From NCBI RefSeq assembly GCF_016888005.1, contig NZ_JAFDVE010000011.1:145488-209487 (forward strand): a DNA stretch of 64,000 nucleotides, written 5' to 3'. Both the position numbers and the translations under genes were made by a program. Positions 39,501-46,886 of this stretch are shown here, piece after piece. Under the pieces are notes generated by a model. The model ran no database searches, was not told the DNA's origin, and saw only the letters and a list, made by a program, of their open reading frames with translations. Origin of the DNA: Phycicoccus sp. CSK15P-2. GTDB taxonomy: Bacteria > Actinomycetota > Actinomycetes > Actinomycetales > Dermatophilaceae. Each line of letters begins with the position of its first letter. Positions within the stretch are counted from its first letter, which is position 1.

Positions 39501-40411
39501 CGACCTCCGCCGCGCCGGAACACGCGGTGCTGCTCGGCGGCGGAGAGCCGGGCGAAGAGCGGGAGCACCTCGGTGTTCGGCAGACGCAGGGCGGTGAGGG
39601 CCTCGGCGGCGTCGCGGATCTCCCGCTCGCCACTGAAGAACACGAGGATGTCGGTGGCCTCGGGGCTCGGTGGGGCCTCGGTCCACAGCTCCTCGACGGC
39701 CTCGACCACCCCCTGGGTCTGGTCCTTCTCGGCGACGACGTGCCGGCCGTCGGGGTCCAGCTCGACGAGGGGTCGGTAGCGGACCTCGACGGGGAAGGTG
39801 CGGCCCGAGACCTCGACGACGGGGACCTCGCGGACGGTCTCGCCACGGTCGTCGGTGCCGAAGTGCCGGGCGAAGCGCTCGGGGTCGATCGTCGCCGAGG
39901 TGATGACGACCTTGAGGTCGGGGCGGCGCGGCAGCAGCTGCTTGAGGTAGCCGAGGATGAAGTCGATGTTGAGGCTGCGCTCGTGGGCCTCGTCGATGAC
40001 GACCGCGTCGTACCGGCGCAGGTCGCGGTCGCGCTGGAGCTCGCTGAGCAGGATGCCGTCGGTCATCACCTTGACCCGGGTCGCGTCGCTGCTGTGGTCG
40101 CCGAAGCGCACCTGGTACCCGACGAGGCCGCCGAGCTCGACCTGCATCTCCTCGGCGATCCGCTCGGCCACCGACCGCGCGGCGATGCGGCGCGGCTGGG
40201 TGTGGCCGACCTGCCGCCCGCGCGCGCCGAGGCCGAGCTCGAGGAGCATCTTGGGCAGCTGTGTCGTCTTGCCCGAGCCGGTCTCCCCCGCGACGACGAC
40301 GACCTGGTGCTCGCGCAGCGCGGCGAGGAGGTCGTCACGCCGCTCGACGACGGGCAGGTGCTCCGGGTAGTGCAGCTCCGCCGGGGTGAGCGCGTCGGCG
40401 GGGGCGGGCAT
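36563..40411 (-). CDS. hrpA: ATP-dependent RNA helicase HrpA
   Basis: A DEAH-box helicase of 1282 residues. Helicase core: motif I AGETGSGKTTQLPKM, motif II VIDEAHERSLN, motif III SATIDPERF, then VFFSGEREIRDA, ATNVAETSLTVPGIGYVVDTG (split over about 310-330) and motif VI QRAGRCGRVAPG. Downstream are the HA2, OB and C-terminal DUF3418 domains that identify HrpA rather than the shorter HrpB. The start is ATG (MPAPADALTP); the SD is weak. HrpA-type enzymes help rescue stalled and collided ribosomes in other bacteria. Confidence 0.95.
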   Translation of the reverse strand: MPAPADALTPAELHYPEHLPVVERRDDLLAALREHQVVVVAGETGSGKTTQLPKMLLELGLGARGRQVGHTQPRRIAARSVAERIAEEMQVELGGLVGYQVRFGDHSSDATRVKVMTDGILLSELQRDRDLRRYDAVVIDEAHERSLNIDFILGYLKQLLPRRPDLKVVITSATIDPERFARHFGTDDRGETVREVPVVEVSGRTFPVEVRYRPLVELDPDGRHVVAEKDQTQGVVEAVEELWTEAPPSPEATDILVFFSGEREIRDAAEALTALRLPNTEVLPLFARLSAAEQHRVFRRGGGRRIVLATNVAETSLTVPGIGYVVDTGTARISRYSQRTKVQRLPIEPVSRASASQRAGRCGRVAPGVCIRLYSEEDHDARDEFTEPEIQRTSLASVILQMTSLGLGDVARFPFVDPPDARQVADGVRLLEELGAFSTDERGPGRHRGRGRRLTPTGRTLARMPLDPRLARMVVEAGRLGCTREVLVLVAALSIQDPRERPADKEAQADQQHARFTDDRSDFAAYLSLWRYLTTKQEELSHSAFRRSCKNEYLHYLRIREWQDLHAQLRRAARSVRIDPDLATAAQDADPDWDTVHRALLAGLLSHVGVRDQVRREYLGGRGARFGISPGSTLFRRRPEYVMAGELVETSRLWARTVAVIEPKWAEEAGAHVVARTVSEPRWSKKAGAAVATERVTLYGVPLVTDRTVQYARLDPEAAREIFLRSALVEGDWDPRHDFWRRNRRTLARVAELEERARRRDIVVDDDVVFAFYDARIPPDVTTERHFDRWWRGERRRRPDLLDLTEETLTSDAGEGISVEDYPRTWRQGDVELDVTYQFAPGQAADGVTVHVPVAVLNRLTPEGFDWQVPGLRDDLAVALLRSLPKAVRRHFVPAPDHAAAALRDADPARGTFVEELARVLHDRTGVRVDPGEFDLARVPDHLRVTFSVERPGSRGPRVVAAGKDLEALRERAGGAVREGMSRAGASIERAGLTTWDVGTVPETFEGHAGGQPVVGFPALVDAGDSVALRVLPDAGSAAAAHRAGVRRLLLLGTTAPWKRVLARLTNAQKLALADNPHGSVPALLQDCLDAAVDAIAAEHVTGPVRTEEEFDRVLVAVRTHAATRVLTVVEAVEPVLVLAAQVRRTLDALGSGGAATTTAAARADVRAQLDGLVRPGFVAATGALRLPDLRRYLRAAKQRLERAASNPREPVLQEQVDAVETAYADLLDALPAARRAAPEVADIAWMVEELRVGLFAQSLGTAHPVSEKRVRRAIAAVAAGG

Positions 40412-40439
40412 GCCGCCAGGATAGGTGTGCCCCACCCGC

Positions 40440-41690
40440 CTACCGGCCGCCCGGTGGCCCACCGGGGGACATCCTCGGGTCGGGCCCCGTGGGCTCTGCG
40501 CGGCCGTCCTCCAGACCCCCCGTGGTCGTGGGTCGCAGTGGCCGGTCGACGAGCCCGGCCGTCTCGTCCACCTTCTGCGTCGTCTCCCTCGCTTTGACCG
40601 CCGCGGACAGTGAGGCGCCTGCCACGTACATCTTCTGGGTGCTCGAGCCGCCGGCCGAGACGAGCCGGTACTCGTGGGCCATCTGCCGCCGCCGGTAGTC
40701 GGCCTCCCTCGACACGCGGTCGCCTACCGTCGGACGCTGCGGGAGCGGACGCCGCTGCACATCACTCTCCTGGCGCGGAGGGTTAAGCCGGTGGCTGTCC
40801 CGCGCCTCTCGGAGCCGGTCCTTCGCTGCCCGGATCGAACCGCCCACGACCCGGTCGTCGAGCCGCATCGCGGCACTGACCACGGTGCCGTCGGCCTTCG
40901 TCGTCGCACCCAGCTTCGCCCCGGCCCGCAGCCCGTCCCCGAAGACTCCCGTGGCGGCCATCCCGACGTCGCTGCCGATCTGCGCCCAGTCCCCCTCGTC
41001 GTAGAAGACGGCCAGGACTGCGTCGCCGCCCAGACCGACCGTGTCCCCCACCGCGCCGGCCACCCTGGCGTGCGGCGACCACTGCCCCACCACGCCCACG
41101 TACCCGAGTCCGTGCCCGATGCCGCTGACCGTCCGGGTACCGCGGTAGAAGAACGAGTCGGCGATGTCGTCCTCGGCCAGGGCCCGCAGGGCGCGCGCGC
41201 ACTCGGCGTCGGCCTCCTCCACCCGGGCGTGCGCCGCCGCATGGCGTGCCTCGCTCTCCGTCATGACCGCCACCTCGTCCCGCTGGAGACGGAGCAGCGT
41301 CTCGACCTGCGGGTCCCCCATCTCTCGCCCCGAGTCGAGCAACGCCACGATGCGGTTCTCGATGGCGAGGATCTCGTCGCATGCCGAGGAGTGACGGGTG
41401 CTCAACCAGGTGGCGAGCCGCTGCTCCTCCTCCAGGACGGCCGCGAACCGACGCAGCGGCCCGGCCGCACCCTCGAAGCGCCGGGTGGCCCGGCCGAGCA
41501 GCGTCGGGGCGTCCGCGATCCGGGACAGGAAGAGCCGTTGCGCCTCCCCCTCCCACACGGCACGGTCGCGCAGGAAGACCAGTGTCCCGGCGGTGTCGGC
41601 GAGCCGCCGCCCCGTCGTCTCGAGGGCGTCGGCCAGCCTCCGGAGCCCCTCGCCGCTGCCGGAGACGGGTCGCAGCACCTGGCCGATCAT
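40440..41690 (-). CDS. WXG-like helical protein, possible type VII secretion substrate
   Basis: A 416-residue protein without a recognised enzyme domain. The N-terminal ~180 residues are helical with a WEGEAQRLFL element (WxG at about 45-47), reminiscent of long WXG/LXG proteins. A central hydrophobic Gly-rich region (about 195-260) could be membrane-associated, and the tail is Arg/Pro-rich and probably disordered. It overlaps the upstream 95-residue gene by four bases (ATGA), so the two are co-translated. No toxin domain or ESX machinery was seen nearby; the secretion idea is inference. Confidence 0.65.
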   Translation of the reverse strand: MIGQVLRPVSGSGEGLRRLADALETTGRRLADTAGTLVFLRDRAVWEGEAQRLFLSRIADAPTLLGRATRRFEGAAGPLRRFAAVLEEEQRLATWLSTRHSSACDEILAIENRIVALLDSGREMGDPQVETLLRLQRDEVAVMTESEARHAAAHARVEEADAECARALRALAEDDIADSFFYRGTRTVSGIGHGLGYVGVVGQWSPHARVAGAVGDTVGLGGDAVLAVFYDEGDWAQIGSDVGMAATGVFGDGLRAGAKLGATTKADGTVVSAAMRLDDRVVGGSIRAAKDRLREARDSHRLNPPRQESDVQRRPLPQRPTVGDRVSREADYRRRQMAHEYRLVSAGGSSTQKMYVAGASLSAAVKARETTQKVDETAGLVDRPLRPTTTGGLEDGRAEPTGPDPRMSPGGPPGGR

Positions 41691-41974
41691 CGTGCGCCTC
41701 GTCCGAGGCCGTGGCAGACCTCCGCCTCCGTGTCGAGGTAGAGCCCCCCGACATCCGCTGCGGCCTCACCGAGGGCGGCGAGGTCCTTGGCGAGCGCGAG
41801 CCGGACGTGTCGCCAGGCGCCCAGCAGCTCCTCCAGGGCCGGGCCGGTGTCGCCGGCGCCGGTGGCCCACCGCTCCTGCGCGGGGTCACCCATGAGCGCG
41901 AGGCCCTCCGCGACCTCCGCGAGCGACTCCCCCACGCCGATGACGGACTCGGCATCCACCCGGTAGATCGTCAT
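41687..41974 (-). CDS. Small helical protein, EspC/WXG100-like
   Basis: A 95-residue protein, starting MTIYRVDAESV, predicted to form two helices with a short turn, the size and layout of EspC/WXG100 partners. A classic WxG motif is absent; the region around ERWATGAGDTG is where the turn would be. It is the first gene of a two-gene unit with the 416-residue protein. The start is ATG, although SD is weak; an upstream open frame of 56 codons has no coding character. Confidence 0.6.
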   Translation of the reverse strand: MTIYRVDAESVIGVGESLAEVAEGLALMGDPAQERWATGAGDTGPALEELLGAWRHVRLALAKDLAALGEAAADVGGLYLDTEAEVCHGLGRGAR

Positions 41975-41991
41975 GCAGCGACGGTAGGCGA

Positions 41992-42588
41992 GTGCGCGCG
42001 AGCGGCCTCCGACTTTTCCACAGCCGGCCGGCACGCGGGTCCTCTCGCTCCCTGCGTGCGGGTCTCGTGCCCGGGATACACGTCTCGCCCCAGGCAGGGC
42101 GGCACGCACCTCCCCCGAGGCGCACGAAGGGACGGACGGCATCCCGGATCACGCTGCGCAACGTCCCCATCGCCACTGCTCGCCGGGCCCTGGGGCTGCG
42201 GGTCAAGGGTCTGCGGCGCCTCCGCCGCAAGCCGCTGATCTACGACGGCGCCGCGGTCCACCGGGCCGCTGCGGCCCCCATCGCGCCACTGCGGACGCAC
42301 GCCGACCCGCTCGTCCGAGAGGTCGCGGCCTTCCTCGTCCTCGTCGTGCCGGGGTGAGTACGCCGCGGCCGAGGTCGCGTTCCAGGAGGTCGACTGGCCG
42401 GACGAGGCGTCCCGCGAAGAGGCAGTCGCGCTCCTCAACGCCGAGCTCCTCCCCGCCCGACGTCTCCGGCAGCGCCCGACCCCCGGACCGGCCGGACGTC
42501 GCCGGTCCCACCCCCGGCGCGCGGGGTCGGGCCGGTGCGGTGTCGTCCGCGACCGCCCGAACCGGTCCGCGCGCCGGGGGTGGCGGGC
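41992..42588 (+). other. Gene-free stretch with possible decayed coding sequence
   Basis: About 600 bases between the EspC-like gene and metY. The plus strand carries a stretch that resembles coding sequence, ending REVAAFLVLVVPG at 42357, and directly after it in another frame EYAAAEVAFQEVDWPDEA followed by SREEAVALLNAEL. The two could be parts of one frameshifted ancestral gene, but no family is recognised and no SD or start is evident. Confidence 0.3.
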
Positions 42589-43956
42589 TCAGCCGGCCGT
42601 CGACCCGACGAGCTCGGGAGCGGTGTCGTCCGTCCCGCCGCCGAGCGCCGCGGCGAACCCGGCGTCGAGGTCGGCGAGGATGTCGCCCACCGTCTCGATG
42701 CCGACCGCGAGCCGGACGAGCCCCGGTGTGACGCCTGCCGCGAGACGGTCCTCGTCGCCGCCCTGGCTGTGCGTCGTCGACGCGGGGTGGATGGCGAGCG
42801 AGCGCACGTCCCCGATGTTCGCGACGTGGCTGTGCAGCTGGAGGCCCTCGACGAACCGGCGGCCGGCCGGGGCCCCGCCCGCGATCTCGAAGGCGAGGAC
42901 CGCGCCGGCCCCCTTCGGGGCGTACTTGTCGGCCAGTGCCTTCCCGGGGCTGCCGTCGAGCGAGGCCCAGCGCACCGACTCGACCTGCGGGTGGGCGGCG
43001 AGGTACGCGGCGACCTCGCGGGTGTTCTCGACGTGTCGCTCGACCCGCAGGCTGAGCGTCTCCAGCCCCTGGCCGACGAGGAAGGCGTTGAACGGGCTGA
43101 TGGCACTGCCGAGGTCGCGAAGCAGCTGCACCCGGGCCTTGAGGACGTAGGACAGGTTGGCGCCGAACGGGCTGCCGACGCCGAGGTCCGGGCCGTAGCG
43201 CAGACCGTGGTAGCTCTCGTCTGGGGTGTTGTAGCCGGGGAACCGGTCGGGGTCGGCCGCGTAGTCGAAGGTCCCGCCGTCGACGATGACGCCGGCGATG
43301 GACGTGCCGTGCCCGCCGAGGTACTTCGTCGCCGAGTGGATGACGACGTCCGCGCCGTGCCGCAGCGGCTGGATGAGATAGGGCGTGGCGATCGTGTTGT
43401 CGACGACGAGCGGGACCCCGACCTCGTGCGCGACGGATGCGACGGCCTCGATGTCGAGCACCTCGGCCTTGGGGTTGGCGATCGTCTCGCCGAAGAACGC
43501 CTTCGTGTTCGGTCGGACCGCGGCCCGCCAGGCGCCGGGGTCGGTGTGGTCCTCGACGAAGGTGACCTCGACCCCGAGCTTGGCGAAGGTGAACTTCAGC
43601 AGGTTCGTCGTCCCCCCGTAGAGGGCTGCGCTGGAGACGATGTGGTCACCCGACTCGGCGACGTTGAGCAGACCGAGCGTCGTGGCCGCCTGGCCGGAGG
43701 AGACGAGCAGCGCGCCGACACCGCCCTCGAGCGCGGCGATGCGTTGCTCGACGGCGTCCTGGGTCGGGTTCATGATCCGGGTGTAGATGTTCCCGAACTC
43801 CTTGAGCGCGAACAGGTTCTCGGCGTGCGCGGTGTCGTCGAAGACGTAGGACGTCGTCTGGTATATCGGCAGAGCCCGCGCGCCTGTCGCGCTGTCGGGC
43901 ACCTGGCCCGCGTGGACCTGCCGGGTCTCGAAACCCCACTGGGACTGGTCGGTCAT
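42589..43956 (-). CDS. metY: O-acetylhomoserine sulfhydrylase (MetY-type)
   Basis: A PLP-dependent Cys/Met metabolism enzyme, 455 residues, that makes homocysteine from O-acetylhomoserine and sulfide. Motifs: YQTTSYVFDDTAHA, the phosphate-binding SSGQAATTLGLLN, VDNTIATPYLIQPLRHGADVV (split 195-215), and the PLP-lysine motif IHSATKYLGGHGT. C-terminal SLAIHPASTTHSQ is also typical. The length and YTRIMNPTQDA signature fit MetY better than MetB or MetZ. The start is ATG with AGGAG eight bases upstream; its leader carries a SAM-IV riboswitch, pairing it functionally with metX. Confidence 0.94.
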   Translation of the reverse strand: MTDQSQWGFETRQVHAGQVPDSATGARALPIYQTTSYVFDDTAHAENLFALKEFGNIYTRIMNPTQDAVEQRIAALEGGVGALLVSSGQAATTLGLLNVAESGDHIVSSAALYGGTTNLLKFTFAKLGVEVTFVEDHTDPGAWRAAVRPNTKAFFGETIANPKAEVLDIEAVASVAHEVGVPLVVDNTIATPYLIQPLRHGADVVIHSATKYLGGHGTSIAGVIVDGGTFDYAADPDRFPGYNTPDESYHGLRYGPDLGVGSPFGANLSYVLKARVQLLRDLGSAISPFNAFLVGQGLETLSLRVERHVENTREVAAYLAAHPQVESVRWASLDGSPGKALADKYAPKGAGAVLAFEIAGGAPAGRRFVEGLQLHSHVANIGDVRSLAIHPASTTHSQGGDEDRLAAGVTPGLVRLAVGIETVGDILADLDAGFAAALGGGTDDTAPELVGSTAG

Positions 43957-44024
43957 CTCTCGCTCCTGGGTAGGGGTGCGCCGGCCGTGGCCGGCACACG
44001 CGGCGACGTGTGCACGGCGGGGGT

Positions 44025-44150
44025 CCCGAGAGGTCTCCCGCGCTTGCGTGCGGCGGGTGCCGCACGCCAGGTCCTCACCCGGGGCACCCCACCGCGGAGG
44101 AGGGTTGCCGGCCAGCGAGCCGGGGCTTGGCGCTGGCGCTCATGACCTGC
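44025..44150 (-). ncRNA. SAM-IV riboswitch upstream of metY
   Basis: The minus strand shows the SAM-IV core in order: CAGGTCATGAG, GCCAGCGCCAAGCCCCGGCT, CGCTGGCCGGCAACCCTCC, GCGGTGGGGTGCCCCGGGTG, AGGACCTG. P1 is perfect (CAGGTC with GACCTG). A 3' hairpin GCGTGCGGC/GCCGCACGC and the conserved AAGCGCGGG segment complete the fold. About 60 nt separate its 3' end from the SD; that spacer holds CACACG/CGTGTG and GCCGGCC/GGCCGGC hairpins (43980-44012) that could be the expression platform. Confidence 0.9.
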
Positions 44151-44214
44151 GACCACGGTACGCCCGGTCCGCCCGCGCGTCAGGGCCCCGTCTCATCCCC
44201 CGGGCACCCCCCTC

Positions 44215-44270
44215 GACATTTCGGGGTCACCCCGAAATGTCCACCAGACACGGGTTCGGAACCGGTGTCT
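44215..44270. repeat. Two adjacent inverted repeats upstream of the aldo/keto reductase
   Basis: The first (44215-44241) is a perfect 12-bp repeat, GACATTTCGGGG and CCCCGAAATGTC, with a TCA loop. The second (44246-44270) pairs AGACACGGGTTC with GAACCGGTGTCT with one mismatch. They lie 70-125 bases upstream of the aldo/keto reductase start and about 65 bases upstream of the metY riboswitch on the other strand. They may be operators, terminators or mobile palindromes. Confidence 0.6.
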
Positions 44271-44340
44271 CGTCGACGAACCGGGGTCTCGCGAGGCGCT
44301 GCACGGTCCCAGCGCCGCGTCGGGCGGCAGGATGGGGCGC

Positions 44341-45390
44341 ATGACCTTCCACGCCGACGAGTACCAGGCCGCCGCCACCCGCTACCGCGCCGGGATGCCC
44401 TACCGCCGCACCGGCTCGTCGGGGCTCGACCTACCCGCGATCTCGCTCGGGCTCTGGCACAACTTCGGCGACGACGTGCCCCTGGAGCGCCAGCAGGGCG
44501 TCCTCCGTCGGGCGTTCGACCGCGGCGTCACGCACTTCGACCTCGCGAACAACTACGGCCCGCCGTACGGCAGCGCCGAGCGCAACTTCGGCACGATCTT
44601 CGCCCGCGACTTCCGCCGCTACCGCGACGAGCTCGTCATCAGCTCCAAGGCGGGGTACGACATGTGGCCGGGGCCGTACGGCCAGGGCGGCGGGTCGCGC
44701 AAGTACGTCGTCGCGAGCTGTGACCAGTCGCTGCAGCGGATGGGGCTGGACTACGTCGACATCTTCTACTCGCACCGGTTCGACGAGACGACCCCGCTCG
44801 AGGAGACGCTCGGCGCGCTGGACTCGCTCGTGCGGGCCGGCAAAGCGCTCTACGTCGGCATCTCGTCGTACTCGGCGCAGCGCACCCGCGAGGCGGTGGA
44901 GATCCTCCGCGGGATGGGGACGCCGCTGCTCATCCACCAGCCGTCCTACTCGATGCTCAACCGGTGGATCGAGGAGGAGGGTCTGCTCGACGCCCTCGGC
45001 GAGACCGGCACCGGATGCATCGCGTTCTCTCCCCTGGCCCAGGGGATGCTCACCGACAAGTACCTCAAGGGCATCCCGGCCGGCTCGCGTGCCGCGCAGG
45101 ACAAGTCCTTGGACGCCGCGCTGCTCACCGAGACCGCGCTGCGGCACATCCGGGCGCTCAACCGGCTCGCGAAGGGTCGCGGGCAGTCCCTCGCACAGAT
45201 GGCGCTCGCCTGGGCGCTGCGCGACCCGCGGGTCACCTCGGTGCTCATCGGGGCGTCGTCGGTCGAGCAGCTCGACGACAGCCTGGACGCGGTGAAGAAG
45301 CTGCGCTTCACCCGGGACGAGCTCGCACAGATCGAGAAGCACGCGGTCGACACCGGCATCAACCTCTGGAAGACCTCCAGCGACAAGTGA
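44341..45390 (+). CDS. Aldo/keto reductase (L-glyceraldehyde 3-phosphate reductase type)
   Basis: A 349-residue NADPH-dependent aldo/keto reductase. It shows the family TIM-barrel motifs: FDLANNYGPPYGSAERNFG (with the catalytic Asp and Tyr), ISSKAGYDMWPGPYG with the active-site lysine, YVDIFYSHRFDETTPLEET (with the His), and the cofactor motif SVLIGASSVEQL. The YDMWPGPYG and NYGPPYG elements match the YghZ/AKR14 group that reduces L-glyceraldehyde 3-phosphate and methylglyoxal. The start is ATG (MTFHADEYQ) with AGGA eight bases upstream; an ATG three codons earlier is possible. Confidence 0.92.
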   Translation: MTFHADEYQAAATRYRAGMPYRRTGSSGLDLPAISLGLWHNFGDDVPLERQQGVLRRAFDRGVTHFDLANNYGPPYGSAERNFGTIFARDFRRYRDELVISSKAGYDMWPGPYGQGGGSRKYVVASCDQSLQRMGLDYVDIFYSHRFDETTPLEETLGALDSLVRAGKALYVGISSYSAQRTREAVEILRGMGTPLLIHQPSYSMLNRWIEEEGLLDALGETGTGCIAFSPLAQGMLTDKYLKGIPAGSRAAQDKSLDAALLTETALRHIRALNRLAKGRGQSLAQMALAWALRDPRVTSVLIGASSVEQLDDSLDAVKKLRFTRDELAQIEKHAVDTGINLWKTSSDK

Positions 45391-45394
45391 CCTG

Positions 45395-45520
45395 TCCGGA
45401 AAACACCGGGTGCTGACCCGGCCGGAACACGCCGGGCGCTGCCTCGTCCGGAACACACCGGGTGCTGACCCGGCCGGAACACGCCGGGCGCTGCCTCGTC
45501 CGGAAGACACCGGGCTGCGT
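45395..45520 (+). repeat. 26-bp tandem repeat array (about five units)
   Basis: Units at 45395, 45421, 45447, 45473 and a partial one at 45499. Each begins T/GCCGGAACAC, continues A/GCCGGGT/CGCTG and ends in a short variable CCTCG/ACCCG. Two unit types alternate, so a 52-bp higher-order unit is repeated about 2.4 times. It fills the gap between the aldo/keto reductase stop and the nitroreductase start. Each unit contains short complementary CCGG arms, so the RNA could form serial small hairpins. Confidence 0.85.
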
Positions 45521-45536
45521 CGTCGTTGGCCCGCTC

Positions 45537-45971
45537 ATGAGCGACGACTACATTCCCTCCCCCACCGAGTGGGTCCGCAAGCAGGTGGAGACGATCGAGC
45601 GGACGGGCGACACCCGGTCGGTGAACATCATGGACCGGCCCGTCGTGATGCTCACGATGCGCGGCCGCAAGACCGGCGCCCTGCGCAAGGTCCCCCTCAT
45701 GCGGGTCGAGCACGACGGCGTGTACGCCGCCGTCGCGAGCAAGGGAGGCGCCCCCGAGCACCCCGTCTGGTACGGCAACCTCCTCGCCGACCCCCACCTC
45801 ACGCTGCAGGACGGCACCGACTCCTGGCCGGCCGTGGCGCGCGAGATCGACGGCGACGAGCGCGCGCAGTGGTGGGAGCGCTCCGTCGCCGCCTACCCGC
45901 CGTACGCCGACTACCAGGAGAAGACCGACCGGCTCATCCCGGTGCTGGTCCTCGAGCCGGGCGAGGGCTGA
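45537..45971 (+). CDS. Ddn-type F420-dependent nitroreductase family protein
   Basis: A 144-residue split-beta-barrel protein of the deazaflavin-dependent nitroreductase family. Motifs: VMLTMRGRKTGALRKVPLMRVE (split about 38-59), VASKGGAPEHPVWYGNLLADPHL (split 67-90), and the YPPYADYQEKTDRLIPVLVLE C-terminus. Mycobacterial Ddn uses reduced F420, and this protein probably does as well. The start is ATG (MSDDYIPSP), directly after the tandem repeat; SD is poor (GTTGGCCCG), so the repeat may influence its expression. Confidence 0.9.
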   Translation: MSDDYIPSPTEWVRKQVETIERTGDTRSVNIMDRPVVMLTMRGRKTGALRKVPLMRVEHDGVYAAVASKGGAPEHPVWYGNLLADPHLTLQDGTDSWPAVAREIDGDERAQWWERSVAAYPPYADYQEKTDRLIPVLVLEPGEG

Positions 45972-46030
45972 CGCCCGTCGCGGGCTGTCGCCGATGACGG
46001 CCGGGGCCGCCGCCCGCCCGCTCGCTCGAG

Positions 46031-46471
46031 TCAGTCGGCGGCGACGGCCACGTCGTCGGCCTGCCGGCCCGCCCGGTCGACCCGGCGGAACCACAGCAGC
46101 CCGAGGACCGGCAGCACGAGCGGGACGAACCCGTAGCCCTGGCCGAAGTGCGACCACACGGTCCTGTCCGGGAACGCCCCCGGCACGAGGTACGACGCCG
46201 CCCCGACGACCACCACGCCGACGAGCTCGACCGCACAGGCAGCCACCCCGACCCGCACCCACCTGCCACCCCTCGCGAGGCAGAAGGTGGCGAGCACGTA
46301 GACGACGGCCGCGAGCGCCGAGAGCAGGTACGCGAGCGGGGCGCGGTCGAAGTACTCGGTGATCTGGAGCACCGAGCGGCCCGTTGCAGCGAGCGCGAGC
46401 ACGGCGTAGACCGCGACGAGCAGCACCCCCGGACCTCCGAGGGCACGACGGCGGACATCCGGCTCAGGCAT
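46031..46471 (-). CDS. Four-helix membrane protein of unknown function
   Basis: A 146-residue protein with four hydrophobic segments (about residues 14-32, 45-65, 72-95, 110-128) and short basic loops. No motif of known function; similar small membrane proteins occur in actinobacteria. It overlaps the upstream 120-residue membrane protein by 8 bases, suggesting a two-subunit or co-regulated pair. Confidence 0.75.
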   Translation of the reverse strand: MPEPDVRRRALGGPGVLLVAVYAVLALAATGRSVLQITEYFDRAPLAYLLSALAAVVYVLATFCLARGGRWVRVGVAACAVELVGVVVVGAASYLVPGAFPDRTVWSHFGQGYGFVPLVLPVLGLLWFRRVDRAGRQADDVAVAAD

Positions 46472-46826
46472 GGGCGGTCCAGATCTGCAGGAGACGAGCG
46501 GTCATCACGGCCACGGCGAAGCCACCGACCGCGACCGCGGCCATGGCCCAGCGGCTCTTCTCCTTGATCGCGAGGAACGCCGTCCCAACGGGGATGAGGG
46601 GCAGGGTGGCGAGGTACGCCACGAAGGTCGCACGCTCGGCGGACTCGTCGATGTGGTCGAGGCGGACCAGTCCCACGACGAGGAGGACCCCCAGCCCGAG
46701 CTCGACGAGACCGACGACGACGAGGAGTGGGTCGTCGATGAGCCGGTCCCGCGCCGCGTACACGACCGCGACGACGCACAGCAGCGCCGCCAGCCCGACG
46801 ACGGCATACGTCAGCGGCTCGACCAC
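46464..46826 (-). CDS. Small membrane protein of unknown function
   Basis: A 120-residue protein with four predicted membrane segments (about 5-25, 35-54, 66-86, 95-113) and a charged loop DHIDESAERA. No known domain is recognised. The GTG start (VVEPLTYAVV) is 60 bases from the divergent alpha/beta hydrolase; a GTG three codons upstream is an alternative. The stop overlaps the start of the next membrane-protein gene. Confidence 0.7.
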   Translation of the reverse strand: MVEPLTYAVVGLAALLCVVAVVYAARDRLIDDPLLVVVGLVELGLGVLLVVGLVRLDHIDESAERATFVAYLATLPLIPVGTAFLAIKEKSRWAMAAVAVGGFAVAVMTARLLQIWTAHA

Positions 46827-46886
46827 GGGCCACACCCTAGCTCCGAGCCGTCCGGGGGGTCGGTCACGGGGTGGGACACTGCCGTC

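Noticed and set aside
37049..40597. 1182-codon plus-strand open frame
   Set aside because: It is antisense to hrpA and rich in Asp/Glu/Gly/Leu from the mirrored codons; no domain was recognised.
44431..45510. Minus-strand open frame across the aldo/keto reductase and the repeat array
   Set aside because: Its repeated CSGRxSTRCFPD-like peptide is just the 26-bp repeat read in reverse; the rest is antisense to a clear enzyme gene.
45395..45520. CRISPR array
   Set aside because: Units are 26 bp and directly abutting with no unique spacers, so this is a simple tandem repeat.
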